From Variovorax saccharolyticus (GTDB lineage: Bacteria; Pseudomonadota; Gammaproteobacteria; Burkholderiales; Burkholderiaceae_C), in NCBI RefSeq assembly GCF_030316765.1, contig NZ_JASZYT010000011.1, positions 124,001 to 188,000 of the forward strand: a stretch of DNA of 64,000 nucleotides, read 5' to 3'. The notes under the pieces were generated by a model that saw nothing but the letters and a program-made list of their open reading frames with translations, had not been told where the DNA came from and searched no databases. The stretch's first letter is position 1; each line of letters opens with the position of its first letter. Below are positions 16,818-25,192 of this stretch, piece after piece. A program made the position numbers and the translations under genes.

Positions 16818-17152
16818 GCCTGGCTCCCCGCCTGGCGCGCCAGCAGCAGCACGCCCAGCAGCGCGGCCGGCACGGCCAGGCCCAGCCAGGCCCGCCATGC
16901 GCTGCGCGCCGCGAAGACCCACATCACGGCGCAGACATGGATCACGAAGGAAGCCAGTGTGGCGGCCAGTGTCGCTTCCACCCGCTCGAGCGGCAGCCAG
17001 AGCGCGAGCACCGCGGCCGAGAGGGCGGCGACGGCATAGCCGCCGCCGATCGCGGCGAGCGCGCGCGAAGCCACCGCCAGCCGCACGAGCAGGCCTTCGC
17101 TGCCGTGCGACAGCCAGCGGTGGCGACGGATCGGCGCCGCGTCGTTCGTCAC
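16814..17152 (-). CDS. DUF3649-family membrane protein
   Basis: The 112-residue product has three hydrophobic segments (about residues 24-50, 60-80 and 86-105). The phrase RLAVASRALAAIGGGYAVAAL followed by WLPL and a second helix is the DUF3649 pattern, a small protein associated with PepSY reductases and TonB receptors for siderophores. The best start is GTG 17152, sharing GTGA with the upstream stop; its own stop shares ATGA with the PepSY gene. These overlaps indicate one translationally coupled operon. Confidence 0.78.
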   Translation of the reverse strand: MTNDAAPIRRHRWLSHGSEGLLVRLAVASRALAAIGGGYAVAALSAAVLALWLPLERVEATLAATLASFVIHVCAVMWVFAARSAWRAWLGLAVPAALLGVLLLARQAGSQA

Positions 17153-17775
17153 TTGGCGATGAAGCTCAGGGTCGCGACGTGGCGGGTCTGGGTGTAGGGC
17201 TTGCCGTCCCAGGTGCCGGTCGCTTCCTTGTCGAGGTGCGACACCTCGGCCACGTACTGGCCGGGCCAGGGCGTCTGCAGCGTGAGCTTGCCGGTGTCGT
17301 CGCTGTAGAAGCTCTTCTCCCACTTCGGCGGTCCGAAGACGACGACCTTGGTCTTCGCCAGCGGCTTGCCGTTGAGCAGCAGCGAGAAGCTGTTGCTGCC
17401 GGGCGCCTGCGGCACCAGCTCCAGCGCGTGGCGGGCCGTGGTCTCGGTGCGGCCGGTGCGGGCCTGGTAGAGGCTCACCACACCCTTGTCGCTGACATAG
17501 CCGCCGACCAGGCGCGCATCGCCACTGGCATCGGCCTTGACCGAGAAGTGATCGTTGTGCCGGGTTGCCGGCAGCTCCTTGCCGTCGGCGCCGATGCCGC
17601 GCGGCGCGCTCACCAGCTTGAGATGGCCGGCCTCGGTCTCGCGCAGGTCGTCGGCCCATTCGCCGAAGTAGGCCTTGGCCTCGCCGCCCGCGGCGGGCTC
17701 GAGCCAGACGAAGTGGGCATGGGCCGCGCCGGACAGCGCCAGCGCCAACGTGAGCAGGGTTTTCTTGAGAGTCAT
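17149..17775 (-). CDS. DUF4198-family periplasmic protein
   Basis: The 208-residue product has a signal peptide (about residues 1-20, ending AAHA) followed immediately by HFVWLEP, the hallmark of DUF4198 (NikM/CbiK-like) proteins, whose N-terminal His is thought to bind metal. The C-terminal half (GKLTLQTPWPGQYVAEVSHLD) looks like the carboxypeptidase-regulatory-like beta fold of this family. It lies 38 bases after the TonB receptor gene on the same strand. A role in metal handling during siderophore uptake is likely but inferred. Confidence 0.83.
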   Translation of the reverse strand: MTLKKTLLTLALALSGAAHAHFVWLEPAAGGEAKAYFGEWADDLRETEAGHLKLVSAPRGIGADGKELPATRHNDHFSVKADASGDARLVGGYVSDKGVVSLYQARTGRTETTARHALELVPQAPGSNSFSLLLNGKPLAKTKVVVFGPPKWEKSFYSDDTGKLTLQTPWPGQYVAEVSHLDKEATGTWDGKPYTQTRHVATLSFIAK

Positions 17776-17813
17776 GGGCGTGTTCCTTGAAAGGAGGGAG
17801 GGGATGCGGCCAC

Positions 17814-20288
17814 TCAGAAGCTGCCGCGCAGCGTGACCATGAAGTTGCGCGGTGCGCCGTAGAAGCTGCTGGTGGTGCTCGTGTAGTAGGTCTTGTCGAA
17901 GACGTTGTTGAGCGCCACCGCGATCGACATGCTCTTGTTGACCTGGTAGCGGGCCATCAGGTCGACCGTGGCGTAGCTGGATTGCGTGAAGCGCGCGTTG
18001 CCGAGCGGCCCGAGGTTGCTGCTGTATGTCTCGTTCTGCCAGTTGACGCCACCGCCCACGGTCAGGCCGTTGCCGATGCTGGCGATGCGGTAGGTGGTGA
18101 ACAGCTTGAACAGGTTGTTGGGCACCTGCGTGTTGAGCCGCACCCCCGCGGCGTCGCGCGCCACGCTGCGCGAGAAGCCGGTGCCGATCTGCCAGCCGCT
18201 CATCACCTCGCCGGCCGCTTCGAGCTCGTAGCCGCGCGACTGGGTGCCCTGCGCCGCGCGGTAGGCCGCCGAGCCGTCGGGCGCGAACTGGTTCGGGATC
18301 AGCACCGGCAGGTTGTCCTGGTCGATCTGGAACACCGCCGCGCTGACGTTCAGCTGGTCGTTGTAGAACGAGCCCTTGACGCCGGCCTCGTAGGCGATGC
18401 CTTCGAGCGGCTCGAGGTTGTTGCCGCTCAGGTCCTTGTTGGTCTGCGGCCTGAAGATGTCGGTGTAGCTGGTGTAGACCGACCAGTGGTCGCCCAGGTC
18501 GTACACCAGGCCGGCATAGGGCGTGACCACGCCGTTCTCGCTGCGCGAGCTGAAGGTGGCGCGGCCCGTGTAGGGGATGCGGCGCGTCTTTTCGCTCCAG
18601 TCGCTGACGCGGGCGCCGAGGATCACCGACAGCGCGTCGGTGGGCCGCAGCCGGGTGGTGGCATAGAGGCCCGACTGGTTGGTCGCGGTCTCGTTGGTGC
18701 CGGTCTGGGGATTGAAGGCCTCGGCCGGATAGCTGCCGTTCCAGAGGTAGAAGTTCGGGATCGCGGCGTTGTAGCCCGGGATGTTCCAGTTGGTGAAGCT
18801 CGGCGGCTCGTCGACGGTGCGCGAGATGTTGTAGCCGACCACCAGCTCGTGCTTGCGGCCGAACAGCTCGAACGGCCCGGTGGCATGAAAGTCGGCCGCG
18901 TTCTGCACCGGCTCCGACTTCCAGCGGTTGGGCCACAGCGACAGGCCGGTGCCGGTCGTGCGGTTGACATAGCCGCGCGCGGCATAGCCGATCACGTCGT
19001 CGTAGCCGCGCCGCGACTGGTTGAAGGCCGCATGCGCGGTCCAGCCGTTGTCGAAGCGGTGGTCGAGCGCGACGAAGAACTGGCGCTGGTCCTGGTAGGA
19101 GTGCGCCCAGCTCGCCGCCGCGCTGGCCGAGCGGTCGTAGTTGGCGAGCGAGCCGTCGCTGAAGAACAGCGGCAGGCCGCTGCGCGCCGACGCGTCGTTG
19201 TCGTGCTGCTGCAGGTCCAGGCCGGCGGTGAGCCGGGTGGCGGGCGTGAGGTCGGCCTCGACGATGCCGTAGAAGACTTGCTTCTTCTCCTTGTAGCGGT
19301 CGATCCAGGACTCGTTGTCCTGCACCGCCGCGACGATGCGGCCGCGCACCGTGCCGGCCTCGTTGAGCGCACCGCCGATGTCGACCTCGCCGCGCAGGTA
19401 GTTCCACGAACCCGCGCTCAGCGACACGTTGGCCTGGAACTGCTGCGTCGGCCGTTTGCGCACCAGGTTGATGGTCGCCGCCGGCGTGCCCACGCCATTC
19501 ATGAGGCCGGTGGCGCCGCGCACGATCTCAACGCGGTCGTAGGGCGCCAGGTCGCCGGTCTGCGTCAGCCAGCTGCCCAGCTGCGGGATGCCGTCGATCT
19601 GGTAGTTCTCGACCTGGAAGCCGCGCGAATAGACCGAGTTGGCGTCCGTGCCGGCGTTGCCGCTCTGCACGAAGCTCAGGCCGGTGGTGTTGCGCAGCAC
19701 GTCGCTGACCTGGCGGATGCTCTGGTCCTCCATGCGCTGGCGCGTGATGATCGTGACCGACTGCGGCGTCTCGCGCAGCGTCAGGGGCAGGCCGGTGGCG
19801 GTGCCGATCGGCGCATCGGTGGTGAAGGAGCCGGTGCCTTCGGTGACCGTGTCGCGTCCGGCGGTCACGGTGACGGTGTCGAGCGAGCCGCCCGATGCGG
19901 GCGCTTCGCTCGCCGTCTCGGCGCGCGGCCGCGGCGTGGCGGTGCGCACGGTATAGCCGCCGGAGGCGCCGCGCGCCGCTTCGAGCCCGCTGCCTTCCAG
20001 CAGCATCAAGAGCGCCTGGCGCGGCGTGTAGCGGCCCTCGATCGCGGGCGCCTGCTTGCCGCGCACCACGTCGGCGTCGACCCCGACCAGCAGGCCGGTG
20101 TGGACCGCCAGCGCGGTGAGCGCGCTGCCGAGCGGCTGCGCAGGCTGGTGCCATTCGATCGCCTGGCCTGCGTCCGCGGCGGACGTCTGGGCCCATGCGC
20201 CGCCTGCGGCCAGGCCCAGCGCGAGCGCGAACGCCGAGAGGCGATGGCACGGACCGGCTCGGCGGCCGAGCTTCTTGCTTTGATTCAT
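17814..20288 (-). CDS. TonB-dependent siderophore receptor with signalling domain
   Basis: The 824-residue product has a signal peptide (about 1-34), an STN signalling domain (about 40-115, AIEWHQPAQPLGSALTALA to GGYTVR), a plug (about 140-270 with LRETPQSVTIITRQRMEDQ) and a 22-strand beta barrel ending in FMVTLRGSF. The STN domain shows that it transmits ligand binding to the adjacent FecR/FecI pair. The plug motifs are those of ferric-siderophore receptors. It is downstream of fecI and fecR, with 98 bases before its ATG, and is the first gene of a stretch with DUF4198, DUF3649, PepSY and DUF3325 genes. The siderophore is unknown. Confidence 0.95.
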   Translation of the reverse strand: MNQSKKLGRRAGPCHRLSAFALALGLAAGGAWAQTSAADAGQAIEWHQPAQPLGSALTALAVHTGLLVGVDADVVRGKQAPAIEGRYTPRQALLMLLEGSGLEAARGASGGYTVRTATPRPRAETASEAPASGGSLDTVTVTAGRDTVTEGTGSFTTDAPIGTATGLPLTLRETPQSVTIITRQRMEDQSIRQVSDVLRNTTGLSFVQSGNAGTDANSVYSRGFQVENYQIDGIPQLGSWLTQTGDLAPYDRVEIVRGATGLMNGVGTPAATINLVRKRPTQQFQANVSLSAGSWNYLRGEVDIGGALNEAGTVRGRIVAAVQDNESWIDRYKEKKQVFYGIVEADLTPATRLTAGLDLQQHDNDASARSGLPLFFSDGSLANYDRSASAAASWAHSYQDQRQFFVALDHRFDNGWTAHAAFNQSRRGYDDVIGYAARGYVNRTTGTGLSLWPNRWKSEPVQNAADFHATGPFELFGRKHELVVGYNISRTVDEPPSFTNWNIPGYNAAIPNFYLWNGSYPAEAFNPQTGTNETATNQSGLYATTRLRPTDALSVILGARVSDWSEKTRRIPYTGRATFSSRSENGVVTPYAGLVYDLGDHWSVYTSYTDIFRPQTNKDLSGNNLEPLEGIAYEAGVKGSFYNDQLNVSAAVFQIDQDNLPVLIPNQFAPDGSAAYRAAQGTQSRGYELEAAGEVMSGWQIGTGFSRSVARDAAGVRLNTQVPNNLFKLFTTYRIASIGNGLTVGGGVNWQNETYSSNLGPLGNARFTQSSYATVDLMARYQVNKSMSIAVALNNVFDKTYYTSTTSSFYGAPRNFMVTLRGSF

Positions 20289-20386
20289 TTCCGGCTTCCT
20301 GTCATTTGGGTGAACTCCTTCTCACCACCAATGACAATCGGCTCGCGGATTCGGGTAGGGCCAGTCGAAGATTTTTCCAACGCGTG

Positions 20387-21337
20387 CTAGCGCGCGGCCG
20401 GGGCCGACACGCGAACCAGCCAGGGCGAGAGCCGCGACACCTCGATCGGCAGCGCCGCCGCCAGCAGCGCCAGCGCCTCGTCGCTCTGGCGCGCCGGCAG
20501 CACGCCGGTGAAGCGAAGACCGGCCAGCGCCTGGTCGTCGGCCAGCAGCAGGCCGGGCCGGTAGCGTGCCAGTTCGCGCAGCACCTCGGCCACCGGCGCA
20601 TCCTGGAACACGACCCGGCCCTGCCGCCACGCCAGGGCACCCGGTGCCACCGAGCGGGTGGACTGCGTGATGCCGTTGCGGTCGAAGCGGACCTGCTCGC
20701 CCGCGGCCACTTCGGTGGCCTGCTCGGGTGCCGCGCGCGGGCGCACGAGCACGCGCGATTCGGTCACGGTGACCAGCGTGTCCTCGGCATCGCGCCGCAC
20801 CGCGTAGCGCGTGCCGAGCGCGCGCGCCGAGCCGTCGCGGTCAATGACGACGAAAGGCGCACTGCCCTTCGCCACCTCGACATAGACCTCGCCGCGGCGC
20901 AGCCGCAGCCGGCGCTTGTCGCCCGACAGGTCGATGTCGATCGCGCTGTCGCTGTTGAGCGTGACCAGGCTGCCATCGGCCAGCGTGATCTGCCGCACCT
21001 CGCCGACCGCGCTGCGCTCGTCGGCCAGCCAGATGCGCCAGGGCAGGGCGCTGCCCAGCCACAGCAGGCAGGGCAGCACCACCAGCAGGCCGAGCGCATG
21101 GCGGGAGGCGCGCCTGCGCGTGGGCCGCCGCTCCGGCGCCGGCACTGGCGTCTGCGGCGTGACCGACTGCCACATGCGGCGCATCGTCTCCAGCGCCCGT
21201 GCGTGCCGCGGGTCCTCGGCACACCATTGCGCGCAGGCGGTGCGGGCCGCCTGGTCGGCCGGATCTTCATCGAGCGTGACCACCCACAGCGCCGCCTGCT
21301 CCTCGATGCTCGGCGGCGCCAGGGCCGCGTCACTCAT
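20387..21337 (-). CDS. fecR: FecR-family anti-sigma/sigma regulator
   Basis: The 316-residue product has the FecR layout. An N-terminal cytoplasmic DUF4880 domain (about residues 8-60, EEQAALWVVTLDEDPADQAA then WCAEDPRHARALETM) is followed by one membrane helix (about 85-103) and a periplasmic FecR domain (about 115-210, with RQITLADGSLVTLNSDSAIDI). The C-terminal part faces the receptor's STN domain. It overlaps the upstream fecI gene by eight bases, indicating translational coupling. Confidence 0.93.
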   Translation of the reverse strand: MSDAALAPPSIEEQAALWVVTLDEDPADQAARTACAQWCAEDPRHARALETMRRMWQSVTPQTPVPAPERRPTRRRASRHALGLLVVLPCLLWLGSALPWRIWLADERSAVGEVRQITLADGSLVTLNSDSAIDIDLSGDKRRLRLRRGEVYVEVAKGSAPFVVIDRDGSARALGTRYAVRRDAEDTLVTVTESRVLVRPRAAPEQATEVAAGEQVRFDRNGITQSTRSVAPGALAWRQGRVVFQDAPVAEVLRELARYRPGLLLADDQALAGLRFTGVLPARQSDEALALLAAALPIEVSRLSPWLVRVSAPAAR

Positions 21338-21863
21338 GGCTGGGTGCCGGCGCGGCCGAGGCGCTCGCCATGCGGGTGTGGAAGTGCAGCAGCACCTTGG
21401 CCAGGTACTGCTTGACGCGGGTCTCCGAGACGCCCAGGTGGGCGGCGATCTCGCGGTACGAGTTGCCGTCGACCCGCGCCATCAGGAAGGCCGTGCGGCT
21501 CTTCACGTCGAGCTCGTTGGCCAGCATCGCCAGCACCTGCCCGAGCAGCTGGCGGGTCGAGGCCTGGTCCTCGGCACTGGCCGCCTGGTCCTGCTCGGCC
21601 ATCCAGCCGATCGTGCGCAGCACCTCGGCCTCGATCGTCATGCGGCGGTAGCGGTTGATCATCAGCCGGCTGGCCACGACCTGCAGGAAAGCGCGCGGCT
21701 GGCGCAGCACCGGGGGCGCCGGCTGCTCCATCAGGTTGATGAAAGTGTCCTGCGTCAGGTCGGCGGCCGTGAAGCTGCAGCGCAGCCGGCCTCGCAGCCA
21801 GCCGCGCAGCCAGCCGTGGTGGGCCACGTAGAGATCATGGAATTCCTGGTGGTGCGGGGACAC
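21330..21863 (-). CDS. fecI: FecI-type ECF sigma factor
   Basis: The 177-residue protein has sigma region 2 (about residues 10-75, with FTAADLTQDTFINLM and PRAFLQVVASRLMINRYRR) and region 4 (about 115-165, KSRTAFLMARVDGNSYREIA followed by GVSETRVKQYLAKVLLHF). It is an iron-starvation ECF sigma factor of the FecI group that should transcribe the receptor gene. I chose GTG 21863 because longer frames (ATG at 21914 or 21977) would put the coding region across the Fur box. A GGAAAG lies nine bases upstream of the GTG. Confidence 0.92.
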   Translation of the reverse strand: MSPHHQEFHDLYVAHHGWLRGWLRGRLRCSFTAADLTQDTFINLMEQPAPPVLRQPRAFLQVVASRLMINRYRRMTIEAEVLRTIGWMAEQDQAASAEDQASTRQLLGQVLAMLANELDVKSRTAFLMARVDGNSYREIAAHLGVSETRVKQYLAKVLLHFHTRMASASAAPAPSHE

Positions 21864-21899
21864 GGTCAGCTTTCCGGGCGGGTTTCTATGAATGCAATT

Positions 21900-21918
21900 G
21901 ATAACGATTCGCATTATA
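21900..21918. promoter_or_regulatory. Fur box between fecI and macA
   Basis: The 19 bases GATAACGATTCGCATTATA match 14 of 19 positions of the Fur consensus GATAATGATAATCATTATC, and stand out as AT-rich in GC-rich DNA. The site is 37 bases before the fecI GTG and 66 bases before the macA ATG. Iron-replete Fur should repress fecI, and may repress the exporter operon too. Confidence 0.85.
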
Positions 21919-21983
21919 TGGATTGCTTCCGTCCGTGCAGCCGCCCGGGCTACCCGAATCCCGGGCTCGTGCGTCATCCCTGC

Positions 21984-23213
21984 ATGAGCTCACCCGAATC
22001 CTTGCCCCCCGGAACCGCGGGCCGCGGCCGAAGCCGCGCTGCCCGCCTGCGCCGCACCGGCCTGCTGGCGCTGCTCGCGCTGCTGGGTGCGGCGGGACTG
22101 TGGGCCGCGAACCGCGATGCGGACGGCGGCTTCGACACCGTGACCCTCGGGCGCGGCGACATCGAGGCCACTGTCGATGCGATCGGCACCCTGCAGCCGC
22201 GCCGCTACGTCGATGTGGGCGCCCAGGTCTCCGGGCAGGTGCGGCGCCTTTACGTGCGCGCCGGCGACGTGGTCGAGCAGGGCCAGAAGCTGGCCGAGAT
22301 CGACCCGACGGTGCAGCAGGCCACCGTCGACGCCAGCCGGGCCGCGCTCGCCGGCCTGAAGGCGCAGCTGGCCGACCAGCAGGCCCGCCACCGGCTGGCG
22401 CAGCACCAGCATGCGCGCCAGTTGCAGATGGCGCGCGACGGCGCCACCCGCGACGAGGACGTGCAGGTGGCCGAGGCCGAGAGGGCCTCCACCGCGGCCC
22501 GCATCGACCACCTCAAGGCGCAGATCGACCAGGCGCAGTCGACCCTCCAGGGCAACCTGGCCCAGCTCGGCTACACCCGCATCGACGCGCCGATGGCCGG
22601 CACCGTGGTGTCGCTCGACGCCCGCGAAGGCCAGACGCTCAACGCCGCCTACCAGACGCCCAACGTGCTGCGCATCGCCGACCTGTCGACGATGACCGTC
22701 TGGACCGAGGTGTCCGAAGCCGAGGTGCGCCGGGTGCGCGCCGGCATGCCGGTGCACTTCACGACGCTCGGCGGCACGCCGGGCCAGGCCAAGCGGCGCT
22801 GGAGCGGCACGGTGCGCCAGGTGCTGCCCGCGCCGCAGCAGCCCGAGGGCAAGGCGGCCGGCACCGCGCTGGCGCCGACCACCAGCAAGGTGGTGCTCTA
22901 CACGGTGCTGTTCGACGTCGCGAACGCCGACGGCGAGCTGATGCCGCAGATGACGGCACAGGTGTCTTTCGTGACGGCCGCGGCCCGCGGCGTGCTCACT
23001 GCGCCGCTGCCGGCCCTGCAGCCCGTGAGCGGCCAGCCCGGCCGGTACAAGGCGCGGGTACTGGACGCCGACGGCCGGCCGCAGCCGCGCGAACTGCGCA
23101 TCGGCGTGCGCGACCGGCTCACGGCCGAGGTGCTCGAAGGCCTCGCCGAGGGCGACCGGCTGGTCACTGCCGAGCGCAGCGCGGGCAGCGGCGTGCGGAG
23201 ATTCCAGTTTTGA
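21984..23213 (+). CDS. macA: MacA-like periplasmic adaptor of a MacAB-type exporter
   Basis: The 409-residue product has one N-terminal membrane segment (about residues 24-40) and the adaptor domains of MacA: a biotinyl-lipoyl-like half (VDVGAQVSGQVRRLYVRAGD), a helical hairpin of about residues 105-190, the returning lipoyl half (YTRIDAPMAGTVVSLDAREG) and beta-barrel and membrane-proximal domains. It should link the inner-membrane MacB to the outer-membrane channel. The divergent fecI gene and the Fur box suggest siderophore export, as for PvdR in Pseudomonas. It overlaps the macB start (TTGA). Confidence 0.9.
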   Translation: MSSPESLPPGTAGRGRSRAARLRRTGLLALLALLGAAGLWAANRDADGGFDTVTLGRGDIEATVDAIGTLQPRRYVDVGAQVSGQVRRLYVRAGDVVEQGQKLAEIDPTVQQATVDASRAALAGLKAQLADQQARHRLAQHQHARQLQMARDGATRDEDVQVAEAERASTAARIDHLKAQIDQAQSTLQGNLAQLGYTRIDAPMAGTVVSLDAREGQTLNAAYQTPNVLRIADLSTMTVWTEVSEAEVRRVRAGMPVHFTTLGGTPGQAKRRWSGTVRQVLPAPQQPEGKAAGTALAPTTSKVVLYTVLFDVANADGELMPQMTAQVSFVTAAARGVLTAPLPALQPVSGQPGRYKARVLDADGRPQPRELRIGVRDRLTAEVLEGLAEGDRLVTAERSAGSGVRRFQF

Positions 23214-25192
23214 GCGGCGCCGGCGAAGCGGCGGCGGCCCCGCCGCTGATCGCGCTCGAGAACCTGCGCAAGCGCTACGGCGGCCGCGGCGGCGCGCCGG
23301 CGGTGGAGGTGCTGCGCGGCGTCTCGCTCACCATCGAGGCCGGCGAGTTCGTGGCCATCGTCGGCGCTTCGGGCTCCGGCAAGTCGACGCTGATGCACCT
23401 GCTCGGCTGCCTCGACCGGCCGAGCGACGGACGCTATCTTTTCGCCGGCCAGGATGTCGCCACGCTGGACGCCGACGCACTGGCCTGGCTGCGGCGCGAA
23501 GCCTTCGGCTTCGTCTTCCAGGGCTACCACCTGATCGTCACCGAGTCGGCGCAGGAGAACGTCGAAGTGCCGGCGATCTATGCCGGCCTGCCCGAGGCCG
23601 AGCGCCATGCGCGGTCGCGCGCCCTGCTCGAGCGGCTCGGGCTCGGCGACCGCCTCGACCACCGTCCGCACCAGCTGTCGGGCGGCCAGCAGCAGCGGGT
23701 GTCGATCGCGCGCGCCCTCATGAACGGCGGCCGCGTGATCCTGGCCGACGAGCCGACCGGCGCGCTCGACTCCCGCAGCGGCGCCGAGGTGATGGCGCTG
23801 CTCGAGGAACTGGCCGACGCCGGCCACACGGTGATCGTCATCACGCACGACCGCGAGGTCGCCGCAGCGGCCCGCCGCGTGATCGAGATCCGCGACGGCC
23901 AGGTCGTCGCCGACTCCGGCCGCGCCGGCCCGCCGGCCGCGGCGGCCATGGACCGGCCGCCGCGCTCCGGCGCCGGGCGCGGGCGCGAGCACCACGGGCC
24001 TTCGCTGGCCACCGAGCTCGCGGACGCCTGCCGCGCCGCCTGGCGCGTGATGTGGATCAACCGCTTCCGCACCAGCCTCACGCTGCTGGGCATCGTGATC
24101 GGCGTCGCCTCGGTCATCGTGATGCTGGCGGTCGGCCTCGGCACGCGCCAGCAGGTGGTGGCGCAGGCCAGCGCTTTCGGCGCCAACCTGCTCTACATGA
24201 GTTCGGTCGGCGCCAGCTCGCGCATCCCCGGGCGCAGCGTCACGCTGGCCGACCTGCAGGCCGTGGCCGAGCTGCCGCAGCTGGCCGAGGTGCTGCCCAA
24301 CGTGACCGGCAACAAGGTGGTCCGCTTCGGCGAGAAGGACCTGCAGACCTATGTGCGCGGCACCGGCGCCGCGATGCCCGAGGTGCAGAACTGGCCGGTG
24401 CGCCTGGGCGGCTTCTTCAGCGCCGAGGACGACCGCGACCTGGCCGCCGTGGCGGTGCTCGGCCACAAGCTCGCGCGCGACCTGCTGCCGGACCATCCGA
24501 ACCCGGTGGGCCGCCGCATCCTGATCGAGAACGTGCCCTTCCAGGTGATCGGCGTGATGGCCGAGAAGGGCGCGGCCGCCGGCGACCAGAGCTACGACGA
24601 CCTGCTGCTGATGCCTTTCGCGACCGCGGGCGTGAAGGTGTTCGGCCAGCGCGAGCCCACCTACACCGCGATGACGGTGCGCGAGGGAGCCAGTGTCGAT
24701 GCTGCCGAGAAGGCGGTCGATGCCGTGATGTTCGAACGCCATGGCATCCGCGACTACCGCATCGGCAACGCCGCCGCCGCGATCGCGGCGAAGGCGAAGA
24801 CCGAGGACACGATGACCCTGCTGCTGGGCCTGATCGCCGCAGTCTCGCTGCTGGTCGGCGGCATCGGCGTGATGAACGTGATGCTGATGACGGTGCGCGA
24901 GCGCACCCGCGAGATCGGCATCCGGATGGCGACCGGCGCCCGCCGCAAGGACATCCTGCGGCAGTTCCTGACCGAAGCCGTGCTGGTCTCGGTGGTCGGC
25001 GGCAGCGCCGGCGTGGTGATCGGGCTGGCGGTCGGCGGCGTGCTGATCGCCGCGGGCGTGCCGGTGATCTTCTCGCTGCGCGCGATCGCCGGCGCCTTCC
25101 TGTGCGCCACGGCCACCGGACTGGTGTTCGGCTTCATGCCGGCGCGGCAGGCCGCCGGACTCGATCCGGTGGTCGCGCTGTCGAGCGAATGA
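23210..25192 (+). CDS. macB: MacB-like ABC exporter (ATPase fused to permease)
   Basis: The 660-residue protein has an N-terminal ATPase (about residues 10-235): Walker A GASGSGKST, signature LSGGQQQRVSIARAL, Walker B VILADEPTGALDS and the switch His in VITHDRE. A linker leads to the MacB permease domain, with one helix near 285-310, a large periplasmic domain, then three helices at the C terminus ending in FMPARQAAGLDPVVALSSE. The start is most likely TTG 23210, which overlaps the macA stop and follows GGAG by nine bases. The nearest functional parallel is PvdT, a pyoverdine exporter; substrate is inferred from context. Confidence 0.92.
   Translation: MSGAGEAAAAPPLIALENLRKRYGGRGGAPAVEVLRGVSLTIEAGEFVAIVGASGSGKSTLMHLLGCLDRPSDGRYLFAGQDVATLDADALAWLRREAFGFVFQGYHLIVTESAQENVEVPAIYAGLPEAERHARSRALLERLGLGDRLDHRPHQLSGGQQQRVSIARALMNGGRVILADEPTGALDSRSGAEVMALLEELADAGHTVIVITHDREVAAAARRVIEIRDGQVVADSGRAGPPAAAAMDRPPRSGAGRGREHHGPSLATELADACRAAWRVMWINRFRTSLTLLGIVIGVASVIVMLAVGLGTRQQVVAQASAFGANLLYMSSVGASSRIPGRSVTLADLQAVAELPQLAEVLPNVTGNKVVRFGEKDLQTYVRGTGAAMPEVQNWPVRLGGFFSAEDDRDLAAVAVLGHKLARDLLPDHPNPVGRRILIENVPFQVIGVMAEKGAAAGDQSYDDLLLMPFATAGVKVFGQREPTYTAMTVREGASVDAAEKAVDAVMFERHGIRDYRIGNAAAAIAAKAKTEDTMTLLLGLIAAVSLLVGGIGVMNVMLMTVRERTREIGIRMATGARRKDILRQFLTEAVLVSVVGGSAGVVIGLAVGGVLIAAGVPVIFSLRAIAGAFLCATATGLVFGFMPARQAAGLDPVVALSSE

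Noticed and set aside
20289..20386. A FecI-dependent promoter before the TonB receptor
   Set aside because: The 98-base leader has a GGAAAAAT run that could be a -35, but I could not find a convincing partner -10, so I did not list it.
17787..20390. An 867-codon plus-strand frame opposite the TonB receptor
   Set aside because: The receptor on the minus strand has signal peptide, STN, plug and terminal Phe; the plus-strand frame has no domain and typical mirror composition.
21864..21977. Longer fecI starts at 21914 or 21977
   Set aside because: They would place coding sequence over the Fur box and give a tail not seen in FecI proteins; GTG 21863 gives normal family length.
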